Of a stretch of DNA of 64,000 nt, positions 14,001-27,200 are shown one piece after another. Below the pieces are notes generated by a model. It was not told the origin of the DNA, made no database searches, and saw nothing but the letters and a program-made list of their open reading frames with translations. Source of the DNA: Hetaerina americana (taxonomy: Eukaryota; Arthropoda; Insecta; Odonata; Calopterygidae). The stretch lies in assembly GCA_022747635.1 (NCBI GenBank), contig JAKTNV010000010.1:43265027-43329026 (forward strand), given 5' to 3'. A program made the translations under genes and the position numbers. Positions within the stretch are counted from its first letter, which is position 1, and every line of letters begins with the position of its first letter.

Positions 14001-15271
14001 TATTCAACTCTTTTTGAAGCGGAAAATGCTCAGAAAATTAAAAAAATACTTTTTCCCAAAATTAAAAACTTCGAAACATTATAGCATCCCAGCCACAACT
14101 GGGTACCCACCATTCAAAGAATGCAATTTTTGTGATGATTGCTACTATTGAAATTATTATTTATTGAAATAAGTGGGAGGGATTTTCAAAAATGATGCAC
14201 ATAATCAATCGTTATTAATGTAAATTTATTCATGAATACACTGCTGAAATTTAGGAAAATCAACAGTGTTCATCGCCAACCAGATGTGCACATTGGCAAT
14301 CCAATCTGTTGCAATCAGAGGCTTACATGAATTTAATGCTGGATGCTTAAAATAGTGAAGTTTGTTGCAATTACTATTTAAAAATTTTTCAACTTCCACA
14401 TGAGATTTGTTAGAAATATTTCTAGCTCTCCACCTTAGCTCTCTTTTGGCTGGCATTGACTTTGTGTGAGGTACGTGTAGCACACGAGAATCAGTGTGAA
14501 TTTTCATCTGAATTTATTTTCTTTTTTTACGGGTCCTCGCATAATTCTTTTTAGCGTTAACTTTTTTGAAAGTCCCCGTGGGGGATGTGTGGACATGATT
14601 GTGCAGAACATGTAAACCAGGAGCCTAAGTCCAGCATTCTGAATGGCGCTTGAAACTGGCATATGTCGGGGGGATGTACATGGTTATCATGTGACAAGCA
14701 AGTCTCCTCTCCAGACTGGAAGGCTATAAGCTTGAATTAAATGCTTGAACACTCTGAAGTGGCTCACTGGGGTGGATCCCATTTACTGTTGCACACACAA
14801 GCTCTCTAGCACTCTTTATGCTTTGCGTGTTGTAAATATTTGCAAGAATGTTCTAACAAAAGTTTGAAGCTATTCATCCCATTTCAATGTGTATTGGTTT
14901 TTGTGTTTATGCATACCATTGATCACTATTTTATGTTCTTAGGGGAAAAGAAGCAAGAAAAATTATCAGTCTGTAAAGACATCCCATGGTGAACACGTTT
15001 AAAGCAGCTATAAGTCCTTGTGTTTATGGTTTTAAAATATTTTATATTCCCCAAACTGCTGTATTAAACATGAAGTGCGAAGGGATGAATATATTTGAGA
15101 GTATTCTGCATGCTTAGGAACTAAATATTATAGGCTGTTGAATTGTTAGTAGGTATGTACTACCTATAGTGAGGCAAATCAAATATGGTGACTCAATATT
15201 AACTTTATTTCTTTCAGGTAATCGAAGAAACAAAGGCAGAACCATCTCCAGAGATACAGGGAGAGGAATAA
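7925..15271 (+). CDS. Acidic Ala/Pro/Glu-rich protein gene, MARCKS/Akap200-like composition (partial)
   Basis: This is a gene span; exons are listed separately. Reading exons 7925-8008, 10192-10269, 11503-12072, 13428-13529, possibly 14943-14972, and 15218-15271 gives about 300 residues made almost entirely of A, E, P, V, K and T, ending at a TAA at 15269-15271. Every junction is phase 0, so exons can be skipped without a frameshift, as expected of a gene with many splice forms. No enzyme motif, membrane segment or signal peptide is visible; it should be intrinsically disordered. The bias resembles MARCKS/BASP1 and insect A-kinase anchor protein 200, but that identity rests on composition alone. 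The N-terminal exon, which would show a myristoylation site, is not identified. The gene converges on dtd, whose stop is at 17512. Confidence 0.6.
8009..10191 (+). other. Intron of acidic protein gene
   Basis: A 2.2-kb AT-rich intron bounded by GTAAGA and TTTTAG. A 119-codon frame on the opposite strand (9740-10099) has no recognisable motif and is treated as chance. Confidence 0.6.
10192..10269 (+). CDS. Acidic protein gene, second readable exon
   Basis: Exon of 78 bases (26 codons) starting KPAEAAPKAEAEET and ending DSKE, between a TTTTAG acceptor and a GTAAGG donor. It is in phase 0 with both neighbours and continues the Ala/Glu/Lys/Pro bias. Confidence 0.72.
10270..11502 (+). other. Intron of acidic protein gene
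   Basis: A 1.2-kb intron. Two acceptors are possible near its end. CAG at 11463-11465 would bring in an early stop in phase 0, so the CAG at 11500-11502, which keeps the frame, is preferred. Confidence 0.55.
11503..12072 (+). CDS. Acidic protein gene, large Pro/Ala/Glu/Val-rich exon
   Basis: The longest exon, 570 bases (190 codons), starts KTENSSQAEAPSS and ends at a CAG/GTAATT donor. It encodes a low-complexity chain with runs of Ala near 11795-11820 and repeated PVVEAV/VAPVEE-type segments, plus Pro-rich PPPLPTTPPP. It is the main G+C-rich island in this part of the window. Frames on the other strand over the same bases (up to 182 codons) are mirror images of its repetitive codons. The open frame begins at an ATG at 11458, but the upstream part is better read as intron. 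Confidence 0.75.
12073..13427 (+). other. Intron of acidic protein gene
   Basis: A 1.36-kb AT-rich intron ending in a long T-rich tract and TTTTTAG. A stretch around 12820-12930 looks like a decayed interspersed repeat, but I could not define its ends. Confidence 0.6.
13428..13529 (+). CDS. Acidic protein gene, exon with two possible donors
   Basis: Thirty-four codons starting KIEAVENNIETSEPEVIE and ending before GTGAGT at 13530. An in-frame alternative donor (GAG/GTACGG, exon end 13481) would give an 18-codon version. Both keep phase 0. The chain is acidic and lacks the Pro/Ala bias of the previous exon, so it could form a short helix. Confidence 0.65.
13530..14942 (+). other. Intron of acidic protein gene
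   Basis: A 1.4-kb intron with no recognisable element. A 93-codon frame on the - strand (14226-14507) has no known motif. Confidence 0.5.
14943..14972 (+). CDS. Candidate 30-base basic microexon
   Basis: Between TTCTTAG and a GTAAAG donor lie ten phase-0 codons, GKRSKKNYQS, strongly basic in an otherwise acidic protein. If the donor is not used, the frame runs ten codons further to a TAA and would give an alternative C-terminus. A basic insert is reminiscent of MARCKS-type effector regions, but this is inference. Confidence 0.35.
15218..15271 (+). CDS. Acidic protein gene, terminal coding exon
   Basis: After a TTTCTTTCAG acceptor, 17 phase-0 codons read VIEETKAEPSPEIQGEE and end at TAA (15269-15271). 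Composition matches the other exons. Confidence 0.7.
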   Translation, partial: VIEETKAEPSPEIQGEE

Positions 15272-17511
15272 GTTTTAAACTAAGTGCATAGATATGTTTG
15301 ATTGGCCCTTTGTTAGCGCTATGTCGGCCATAGAATCTAAGGAAGGACCATTCCAGAGTAGCCTCGTGCGAACTATAAAAATGAAGGTTGAGTTTAAAGA
15401 AAGGAGGAAAGGTGTGAGATTAGGGATATAGTTTGGGGCACGGGAAGCAAGTGTTTCTGTCGAGAAAACAGGATGAGGAGGAGGTGCGCTTGTTGTGCCT
15501 TTGCCTGATTGCTTGGAGTTGGTGATGGTGATTTTAAGAGATCATGAGAAATCATGGAAGGAGAGAGAGAGAGAGAGAGAGAGAGAGATATTTCTCATCA
15601 GAAATATCTAATGATGGACGTTGTAGGAAGTGTCAAGTGAGGGAGCATAAATGCTGGATTGAATAAAATGAAAAAATTGAATCCTGAATGACGCCCATTA
15701 CTTCAAAAAAAATACATGAGTATTTTCAACTCATGCATTGCACAGATAGAAATACTTTTCAAGTTTCCATTGTTTTTTTTTTACAGAGTTTTGATGATAA
15801 CATCACTGACAAATGGTTACCGTGTGTTAAGTTACAGTGCCAATTTAACTTGTATTGTAACACTTCAGAAATTTATAATTCAATTGGTGACCCTTTGTTT
15901 GTGAAAATATGAAATTTTTGTAAATTAGGAGGGAGTATGATAGGAAGTGCTTCTAGTACTTGGGAAATGGGTTTTCTATGGATTTCTATATAGGACTGAG
16001 TTTTTAGTCAACAATGTGGAACTTTTGGATAATTTTTTCGACAATTTTTCACAAATATTTTCTTAAAATATTCTTGTACTATATTTAATATTTGTATTGT
16101 TGGATGAGTTTGTAAGCTTTAAGTTTTTTCAACATTTTGAAATGTGCTCATATATATATACATATATGAAGGTAATTCCAATATATACACACTAACATAA
16201 CTTGGAATTGTATATATATATTGGAATTTAAAATACATTTTTACATATACAAGTGTCCTCAGTAATGAACTTTTTTCCTCTTTGACCAGGTTTCAAAGTG
16301 TATATTGTGTGCATAGTTCCATTTGCACTCTTTGTTGCTCACCTCTCTCTCATACTCTGTGGTGTGCACCGTGATGATGTGGCAGCTAGTAAGACAACGA
16401 TTTGTCAGTTGTTGTCAAGTGCACACACTCAGAGAGTGAATGTCAATTGTGAGGAACAACTCAGTGAAGTAAGAAATTTTTGTAAATTTTTCCTTGTACA
16501 TGAGCACAACGAAAATAATACCTAGAACATAAAATGAAATGTTGTTAGTTGTACCTTGACAGCGGTGGCCATTTTTTAGAGGTAAAAGGAGATTTCCAAT
16601 TGATATTTACCTTTTTTGGAACATTGACTTTTCATGGATATTTGTGATAACCCTGGAAAAAGTGTTGTTATCTAAATGAATGAAATTGAAGGAAATCGCC
16701 AATCCCTTCCCTGCCTCAATGCTTAACTGGTGGTAAATAGTCACCCAATTTCTGGCTTCCATCAGTTAACCCATGTTTTTATTGTACCATGTCCAATCAG
16801 GCCAGTTTTAAAAAGATACCTACCCTGTATGGTAAAGCCTAAAAAAATGTTTTTTCATAATTTTCAATTAGTCTTTGTGTGTCTGCCACCCCTGTGAAAT
16901 GTACAGATGAGAAAGGACTAAGCCAACAGTTGATCTAGAATCATCAATGACCATAACCCTTTTATTGCCCACCCTTACTCAAATAACTGTAACGTATGAA
17001 TGTGTCTATTTAGAGGGTGTTACATGATTGGACAGTTGCTGTGATTATTTAAATGTAAGTCTGATCTTTTTGTACTGTAATTTTCATGCTACTCATTTAG
17101 CCATGACAGCCAAAATTAATCTGACTTTCATGGTTAAGCCATTGGCCAATAATGATATAAAATTCTGATAGATTTTGAACAGCTGCAATCGGTGGCTGCC
17201 TTGTTGCTTTGTAGACATGCTATGACTGTGCTCTGTTGCTCCATCGCTCCATCCAAACTGTTCACATTAAATTGCTTTTAATATGTAGCAAATTTAGTGG
17301 TGCTTGAAGAAAACCATACGATCTTCTGTATTGTGCAAAAATTAAACCAATAGGAAATAAAAAAAACTTTTGTTAATAATGACTTCCTTTTGTATGTTTT
17401 ATACTCTAGGAATATTTTCACATGTATGATAAATAGATTAAAACTTAAAAATGATTTGAAATATTTAGTGATATTTTTATTGCAATATATTTATACAGTT
17501 TCCTTTTTAAG
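15272..17511. other. Convergent 3' untranslated regions
   Basis: No coding sequence is supported between the two facing stop codons. A polyadenylation signal (AATAAA, 15662-15667) serves the + strand gene; more AATAAA copies near 17355 could extend it. On the - strand, TTTATT at 17476-17481 is the likely dtd signal. A (GA)n tract at 15561-15588 runs into a small AGATATTTCT/AGAAATATCT hairpin, and a TA-rich inverted pair lies at 16174-16228. Confidence 0.5.
15561..15588. repeat. (GA)n microsatellite
   Basis: Fourteen GA units inside the presumed 3' untranslated region. Confidence 0.9.
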
Positions 17512-17657
17512 TTATTCAATCTTCCCTGCCACTTGTTCACCATCATCTAAATTTTGAGATGAATCCTTGTCTTTGGATGTTGAGGGAGATTCTAAGTGAA
17601 GAGTAACAGGCCCATCATTGACTATGCTAACCTGCATATATTCTCCAAATTTTCCAT
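17512..17657 (-). CDS. dtd: dtd exon 4 (C-terminus)
   Basis: After TTTTTTTCAG the exon completes an Asp codon and reads [10 protein letters not shown], then the conserved NDGPVT motif and a Ser/Asp-rich tail, stopping at TAA (complement of 17512-17514). Confidence 0.92.
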
Positions 17658-20600
17658 CTGAAAAAAATGTGCTTTAGTTAAAGTAAATATGCTAAGATAA
17701 GTCTTATTTTCCATTTTGGGAAATATTTGGTAAAAGCTTATTGATTTAAATTTGATTATGTGATAATTTTCTAGTTAAATATAGTTTAAAACTAAGATAA
17801 TGACGTAAGTGGTACTTGTCTCTTATCATGAAAAAATAAACACTTGTACATCATCAGTTTGGACATACAATCACATCCACTAAAATGAAGGCCACACAAT
17901 CATCTCAATCAATAGTCTTACATACTCCCTCATAAATAAAAGTACACAATGACTGAATTTAAAAAAACGATGTATCTTTTTATCAATTTTATTAGGTAAG
18001 ACTAGTTTCAATGCATTGGCATCATCCTCAAATACAAAGTCTTTCATGTCGATCTGTTATACCTGAAAGCCTGAAAACATTGGGCCTAATAAACATTAAA
18101 ACCTGGCAAGCCTGGGAACATCGAATAATACACAATGAGTTACCATTTATTTTAGTATGATCAAAAGGCATCCATTATGACAGTACTATTTTTTGTTAAG
18201 TGTGATTATTCATTATGAGATACTGCTGTACTAGTCTCTGCAATGCCTTCAACGCTAATGTGCGTGATTCTTCATTTTAATACACTTTGTATGAGTACGG
18301 ATCAGCAGAATCGTTTGACCATAATATCAGGCAGGGGCTGGATATGCTTGTAGATGATTCTAATAATACTTTAATACTACATAAAAATTCTCCTTATACC
18401 ATATCTTCTTGTATTTTGCAAAACATATTATCGGCTCCTTGAAAAATTAAAAATATTTGATACTTTGGTTGGAATACTATCAATAAAATCTCTTAAATGC
18501 TACCCAATTCTGATTATATCATATAAAAGGTGTTCAGTATCAAGATGCTAGTAGAAAAAATTGTGTAAAAAGTGCAAGATAGTGGCAGATATAATTTGTA
18601 CAACTAAACCTAAAAGAAGTTTCAAGCATGCTGCATAAAACTGAGGATTTTCTAATACAAAATGGTTATTAGTATGGGAGTTCGACTTCCTGTAGCATAA
18701 ATGTTTTCAAAAAAGAATTAAGAGCAGGTTTGTGTAATAGACCAGGAATGAGCATTGAAAGGGATTGGGATGGTGCAGTGGCTAATGAACTGATTTCCCA
18801 CCAAGAGGGCCCAGGTTCAATTCCTGGAGATGATATTTTCAATGGTATCCTGATCCCTACTTGAGGTGCTTAGTTGAGAGGACTATGAGCGAGTACAATG
18901 TCTATTGGACAGGACATTGAACAGCGGACCCCTTGGTGCCTCTCGATAAGATTAGGCTAATACCGACGCCAGGTTTGTCTCCACCCTTCCTTCTCCATCC
19001 AATCCCAGTGGCACAATTGAACTAAGCTCTGTCAGTCGCCTGCCCTAAAACTACTACTGTGAGATGCAGTAGTTTAATGTAGAGTGTTTGATTATTGAGG
19101 ATGTAAATTGCATTCATATGGAAGGGAAAAGAGCCAAGAACAGAATAACTGGGGATGATACTAGGAGTTGAAGCCAAGGTGAATAAAATACCCCACTGAG
19201 TTTTGAATTATTTACTATATGATGGTATTTCAGCAAGTAGCAGAGAGCAGTTTAACATTATAGCAGCAATAACAGTACATGGAAAAAAGGATCTTAAAAT
19301 CAAACCCTGTGGAATTCCTGCGAGTGCATCTGGGCAAAAAATCAACACGGAAGAAGCAAAATGAGGTGATAATGACCGACAAGGAAGGCAAAAAGATTTT
19401 CTAACCACTTACTCTAAAAGGTTCCTCACACTCTTCCATCTAAAGGGCTGCTCACTCACAAGCTTATCCTCAGTAAATTAAATTATTTTCTATAATGGTT
19501 GTTTCTGGTTAATTACCTCTGCTCCCTGGATTGAGAAATATTCTGTCATGCTCTGTGACCTCACAAAACCACTACCTTCCACAGCCTCCTAACTAAATTA
19601 ATTAAGAATGTTATGAATACTCAACCCAACATAAGCAACCTACACCTAAGAGGTTTTAAACTGCCACAGTCCTTCCTTATGCCCCTTGCCCTTAAATAAT
19701 CCCCTCTCATTCCTTAGACTCATCAATTATGAAAACAAAATTCAATCTCCACACTTAAACTGGATTATTTGTAGAATGACAACCATTATCACAACTATCT
19801 AAAGCTTGTTATTACTCCTCATCAACAACCATCAGTTGGCCATAATAAATACCACCTACTAGTTCTGCTGGCAATAACCAGTTGTCTGTTAATAAGACAA
19901 GAAAAGTTTTTTCATTCTTGAAAATGAAATGGCATGAATAACTCAAAGGATATACTAAAATCTAAATAAAAATGTCATTTGAATCCCATTCAATGCTTAT
20001 CACACTGGTCCTATAATGTGCTCACCAATGACTTCAATCCTTTGGCTAACTGGCTAAATAATGATTGAACATCCGTAAAGATAAATGAATAATGAGTTCT
20101 CCATTCGTAAGTGAAATATATATACTTTCATTTCTGCTAAAAGCAGTTTCCATGCCTCGCTTAGAATTTCTTCCTTGAAAATGCTGAACAGGAAATGCGA
20201 CTATTAGGGGTGGGAGAAGCAGGGTCTTCTTCCAATTAACCAAATTATGAACGGAATATCAAATGATTCTCAATTATTGAAATCGGCCAATTTTTTCCAT
20301 CAAAGTACATTCTTATTTATCTAATAATTGACTGAGTTTGACAACATGATATTCACAGGAGAAATTTTTCATGTAATTAGCCTGGCATTTTAAAATTTAA
20401 CACAATTTTCATCCTATTTTTTCCAAGACCAAAATTATACGAGGTCTGTCCAATAAATACGTGAACTGAGGACATAAAAACTTTATTTTGCAAAATGTAG
20501 TCTACATCGATTTTGTCCCCTTTGAAGTACTCTCCATTTGTTGCTATGGTCTTATTCCATCTTATTTTCCACAGTTTAAAGCCCCCTTGGAAATCCTTGG

Positions 20601-23600
20601 CAGTCAGGCTTTTTAGTTTTTTTGTTGCTTCTTGCTTTATTGTATACATATCTTCCCAGAGATGTCCCCTCATCACATTTTTGCATTTTGGGAATAGGAA
20701 AAAGCTGCAGGGGGCAAGATCTGGCAAATAAGGAGGATGATCAAGGATGGTGATTGAATTTTTTACCAGAAACTGGCGAACAATCAATGCTGAATGTACA
20801 GGTGCATTGCCATGGAGAAGTATCCACCAATTGCCTTGAGTCAAATTTGGTTGCACACTATGCATGCGATATCAAAAATGCTTGAAGACTGTAAGATAGA
20901 ACTCAACATTTACTGTTTGCCCTTCAGGAAGAAATTCATGATGAACAACACTGTCAACATCAAAGGAAACCAGGAGGATGACTTTGATTTTCGATGGGCT
21001 TTTTCTTGATTTTTTGGTTTGATTTTATCCACTTGAAAATGGATGTTTTCTTCAGAGCATAATCACTGTAAACAGCTGTCAAAATTTCAGTAATTTCTTG
21101 ATACTTTTACCATACTTCACCAAAAACTTGATGTTGATTCATTGCTCCATGATTTCATCAATTTCCATTTTTGACAAACAGTAAAAACAAGGAAAATAGA
21201 CACTAACATGACTGGCACCATATACACAGCGCAACGATCCGCCAAGCACAGATGGCTCATTGGGTCTCAGGCAACTATGACCGCTAGTGGGCTATAGTTC
21301 GCGTCATGGCTTCCAGATTGCACCAGTTCGCATATTTATTGAACAGACCTCGTATGCCACATGAAAACCACATGCATTTTTCCACGTGGATACTGCACAA
21401 TACTAAGAAATATCCATCACTGGAAAACTTAAGTTAATAATATTTATTCGTCTAATTTGGGAAATTTGTAATGTGGCATAATTTTCCACAGTGCATCATA
21501 ATTTAAACCCCTACTACAACCAAATAGTATGCATGCTTAACAATATGTTTGTTTGAAATTCATTAAAATACTAAGTAACATTTATTTAATTAATATTTAT
21601 ATGTGGTTCCATATAACATGATGGCATCAAAAGAGCTAGGATGATCCAATCTCAAGTATGATTCTAAATTTTCTGCATAGTTACTACAGGGTAGCTGGCC
21701 AGGAGAGTTACCGCCAGACCACCTAGAGATTGTGGCATTTTTGTTGTAGCATTATTCTTCAAAACTTTTTTAATAATCCCAAAAACTACTTTTATTATGT
21801 AAACTTGTGACATGCAGCTTTCTAATGTATAGCAAACTCCAACAAAATTACAATCTCGTTCAGGAATTCAACATTCAGGAAATATTTAATCTAATCAACC
21901 AGTTTGCAATTTCAGTAAATAAATCTTTTCATGCATAATTTAACTCTCTAAAATTTTCATGGATTTGCTCCAATATTAAAAATAACAGAGCGTCATATAA
22001 TGATTCATATACCCCTAATGGCAAGCCTTATCTAACCCCCCTCGTATCCTGATTTTCCTGCTACCTTCACTAGTACAGGCTGAGACTTATGAAGTTTTGA
22101 GCGTGTTACCTATGCCTCCAGTCTATTTCCGTCTTCTGTAATATGTTCATTAACAGCTCAAGTGCCTCAAGGTAGTCCTGAACTGTCAGCTTTTAATGAA
22201 TTTCTCCTGCCAATCTGTTGGCACCTTCTGGTTTGAAGGGGCAATGCATGGTCTCTTCACAAGTGAATTACTGCTGTGGCATCACACACCTGCTTCTCCC
22301 CCTTTCTAAGCCCAAACTGATCTTCACCCTAGTAGTCATTTGCTGCCTTCTCCATTCTATTGTTTATGATCCTCACCACTACCTCTACCAAGTGTGAAAT
22401 CAAGATTATGGCCCTACCGATCATCAATATAAATATTTTAATCCCTAGATTGGTTTACTGCAGCACTCTTATTAAGGGTTATATCCCTTACCCCCAGGAA
22501 GCTTTCTGTTTTACTTCCTAATTAATTTCTTATATGTAGTTAGTCCCTTAGTCTTCCTAGTGAGATCTTCCCTTCAACTTTCCTGTCTATTATGTTTCTA
22601 ATTAATCCATTGTCCCTCAAGGTGTCTAGTTCTTCTTTGGCCTAAAATTCTCCATATGATCCTTTTCTCTTCAATAAATTTCCTCATTCCTCACTTTTTC
22701 TGTTCATGTTCCTAGAGCACTCATATAATGCTGCTTTACAACTTTTTGGTTTGGAATTAATATTAATCAAAAGAAGTCTTCTTGCCAATTTTTTCTTCAA
22801 AACTGCTATGGATGATACCATAAAAACTTTCTTCCATGGTTCCCTAAATGCTTGAGTAGTTTTGCAGGCATTTTTAGTTCAATTTCCTTTCATGCCTTTT
22901 AAATTTCATAATCAATATTCCTGAACCTAAATTAATCTCTTGGATATCATGTTCTCCCTCAATCCCAAGACTAGCTTGTCAAAAATTGAAATGAAAATAC
23001 GATATTGTTTATTACAGCAATGTGACATAAAAAATAAATGTTGATTTATTGCTATAGGATGTAAAAAATTTCATTGATCTGTTTGCATGACAATTTTATT
23101 AGGATAATGTACGCTTTATTAAAGGATTTCATTATTAGAGTGAAATATGAGAAACTAAAAGTAACCTTCTGTGCTATTCATAAATACCTTCCCAAACTTC
23201 AAACATTTTTCTTGTCCTCTCCAAATTTGAAGCTAGGTAACAATACATAACAAGATAATCATTTCTTGTTACAAGTTACCTGCTACTTATATAACCTACA
23301 TATATTCAAAATATGATTCTTTGCAGGTTATTTGGTTGCTAGAAATATACTGTCCATTACCAGTAGTGATACCAATACCAGTCCATTACCATTAGTCATA
23401 TCAATAATAACCATTCCCAGTAGTGATATCAAATAAAACTCCCATAATAATCAATAACAGTTGAGAAAAAAAAATTTAAATTGATAGTCAATGAGATATC
23501 ATAATTTTGTCCAGTAGGGCTGAATGATAAATCATAATGAATGTCACTAAATGTGAGTTATGGTGACAGGTTACTTGGAAATTTTTAGTTGCACCCAGTG

Positions 23601-24045
23601 ATTCATGTTTTACCCTTCAATGTGTGGATATATATGTACATGTATGTATATGTATGTATGTATATGTAAAAAAAACCATAAACACAGTAATCAACCCGAA
23701 GGTTGGTTTGGTAGGTAATGGCAGCATTCACCACTAAGCCCGACGGTGTGTGAAATTCACACATCAGGGTAGGGGGGCCAGTTCCTTTCCCTGTGCCGGT
23801 TATGGTTTCGCAGGAAGATCTGGTACCCAAAAAATCATAGCTTGGGTGGAGCTGCAAGTGCCCAGAGTGCCTTGCCCGGGAATCGAACCCAGGCCCCTGC
23901 GGTCAGCAGTCCAGCGCTCTACCCCCTGGACTACCATGACCCACTGTATATATGTTTGTATATATGCAAATATTTTCTATAATTATGTATATATTTGTAT
24001 GTATGTATGCAAATGTAGATATTATTATGAATTTTTATATATGTA

Positions 24046-24115
<70 letters not shown>

Positions 24116-24156
24116 CATAATTTTATATATATATATACACATAATTATATATATAT

Positions 24157-24243
<87 letters not shown>

Positions 24244-27200
24244 TTTTGTTTTGTAAAGATTTAATGTGAGAGTAATATAAGTTATGAGGAACTCATAGGC
24301 TGGCTGACATCATGTGGTGTGCTCATCAGAAATGGCATTTCAGCTCCAGAGGGTGCACAGCATTTAATGGACTTTTACATTAGCAAATTTTGAAATAATA
24401 ACTTGCCTTTAATTAGATGTGGCTCATAACTTTTCTGTAAAGCATTTAAAAATTCATTGTAAAATGCTTCAGAATCCTTTGGACCCATAGCATGATGAAA
24501 ATCGAGTTTATTTCCTTTCAGCATGTGGCATAGAGTGAACTGACTCACGCAGAGGATCTCAAATTGCTTATCCTTGACACTGTGCGACCATCGCTTTTTA
24601 TTTTCCCCTTCAAAAAACCTCACGTTGAGAATTTTCCTAACACTGTAAAAAAAAAAAACAATATTATCGTTAGTTTCATGCATAAAGCTATAATGTAACC
24701 AAACAATTAAAAAAAATTTGAATGCCCTTGGTACCTTCAGAATATGAAGCTCAAATATGTCTACATATGGATTTTATTCAGAAAAAGGAATTGTGAAAGT
24801 GTGCGTATGATGCAAACTCAAGTCTTTGAGCCTAGCTTTCATTGTATCAAATGGTATAGGTGATGTATACAAAGCGAATGAATTCATTGGTTCAGGAAAA
24901 CATTTCCCTTCCTCTCATCTTCAGATGGAAGGTATACATTTTTGTATTCAGTAGCCTCCTATTTACTAATTGGATAACTAAAGCCAAACACGAGTACAAA
25001 GTGAAATATTGAAAGGACCATGCAAAAGGAGTTAGCTAATGATGAAATAAATATATTATAATTATATATTAGTAATTTTCTCTGAGATTTTTTTACTTAT
25101 AATTAGATCCTATGCCAGTCATTTTTTAACCATCAGAGTTCATATATTGATCCAAACAACAGAATATACGGCTCATCATCAGTATTTCAATTCTAAGACT
25201 GGTTAACTGCTGCACTTCCTTCTTCTCTAGTCAGTGTCAATTCCTTCACCCCTTACACTGGCTTTTTTGTTTTACAACTTGGACCAGGCAAAAATGCTTG
25301 CACAGTATAGAGCAGTATTACCTACCATTACCCCAGTGGTTCAAGCAAGGGGAAGGGAGGCAGTTGGCTCCCTCCTCCCAAACCTACAAATGTCATTCTC
25401 AACATATGACCAACAACTGGTGACTTTAAAAATAAATCAGAGGAGTGATGGGGAGTGAGGACTGCTGAGGAAACACTTCTCTGGAGATAAACATAGTTGT
25501 GATAGAGTACAAGAAAGCGAGGAAAAAGGAAAGATTCGAAATATTACACGGAAGATTACCATGATGTTATTCAAAAGATCAACTTCTACAAAATACCCCG
25601 CAAGCAAGGGCGGGGGTATCAAGGAATCAGGTCACCACCTGTAAAAGGGAACAAAACCACATGCAAAACACCTCTAGTTAGGTTGTTTTCTGAATGATGA
25701 GTAAAATAAATTATCCCTCATCTCTAAGACCAAATCAGAAATAACACAAGTAGACAGCTCGTAGAATATAATATTAAAATGGCCTGGATGAGAGACAAAA
25801 TGGAACTCTAATGGATGTAGAGTGATACATGCTTTGCATTCAGACCTAAAAAATTACTTCTGGGATGAAGCTCTCAATTGTTCCTGCCACATAAGAATCT
25901 GCAGCCTACCTGCTGACATAAATCACAGGACAGACAAGAAATAAAGAATAAAGATTTTTACATCATATGAAGGTAATTGGACGGCAGAGCATGAAAAGGT
26001 ATGCAGATGGTAGGTAACTTGGCTCCCAAGCAGAGGAATGTGTATCCTTACAGACTACTTGGAAACAGCCAAAGGATATAAACTTCGGAGCTTGAGAGGA
26101 GGAAGATTACTATCAACCGAAATGTTATTTTATAAATAGTAACTTTTCACTTTAATAAAATTAAGGGACATTAACTGCCTAATCTCTGGCACAAAGGAGG
26201 AGACAATACTGCATGTGGAAACATGAAGGTTGAAGTCCCAGATAAACATGGAAATGACTCGCTGTTGGCAATTGCAACACATAAAAACAGTCAAACAAAG
26301 ATACGAAGCTAAGAAGTATAAGGTGTTATTAGGACTAGGTGAAAGATGGATGAAAGAAATGCGGGTGGAAATGGAAAACCTTGAAGAGGTACTGAATCGT
26401 GGCAAATCCTCTAGATTCAAATATACAAATGTGACAAGAACAAAATGGTTATCTTAACTGAAGGCAAATGAAATGGTCAGATAGAGCAATACTTGGGCCT
26501 ATATCCATCCCCTAGCTTTCATCTCATGCCATACTGAACTCTTTCCGATTGGCTGTATGGTAATATATTGTGGATGAATATAGAAGAGAATTCATTATCA
26601 CCTTGAGAGCTTTCATCATGTGCTTGCACTGATAAGCTTTGTTTCAACAGGAATTTGACACTTCAAGTAGGTCATCCACCTGAATTTCCAGATGTTTGAA
26701 TTGTCCTCAAATATAATAATATTTTACTGTCCACAGGTCCTAAAAACCAAGTAGGTGTAGGAGTCATCAAGCAGGATGAAAGGTACTTCAGAAATACATA
26801 TGTATTTAAACTCTCACAATGCTTACAAAAGACAACAACATACTCTAACATATGCAATAAAAACAACACATAACAACTGCTTTTGATTCAAACATTTATT
26901 CAATGAATAAAAATACGGGGTTCTTGAGTTAAATTTGAAACCACATAATTTATCACTTGTTTTCAATAACTGTGGTCATGTGTTCAAAATGTATTCCCAT
27001 CTTTTCACCTATTGATCACAAATGCTATACAGCATAGAATGACTAGTTAATCCCACACCTTTGAGTCCACAATAAAGGAATGTTTTCAGGAGTATAAGCC
27101 TGAAATATTAACAGGGTTCTCCCTCACTCATTAATATCTTATTGTAATGTAAGTAACTGAAAACAGCCAATATTGACTATTTAAATATTATTTTATTGGT

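Noticed and set aside
17940..18130. Possible interspersed repeat with GACTAGTTTCAATGC and GCATCATCCTC
   Set aside because: The phrases look like the end of a common dispersed repeat, but no ends, second copy or target duplication could be found.
24036..24269. Frames of Tyr/Ile and Thr/His repeats at 23.9-24.3 kb, 50.0-51.0 kb and 54.5-54.8 kb
   Set aside because: They are translations of TA, TG and CA microsatellites.
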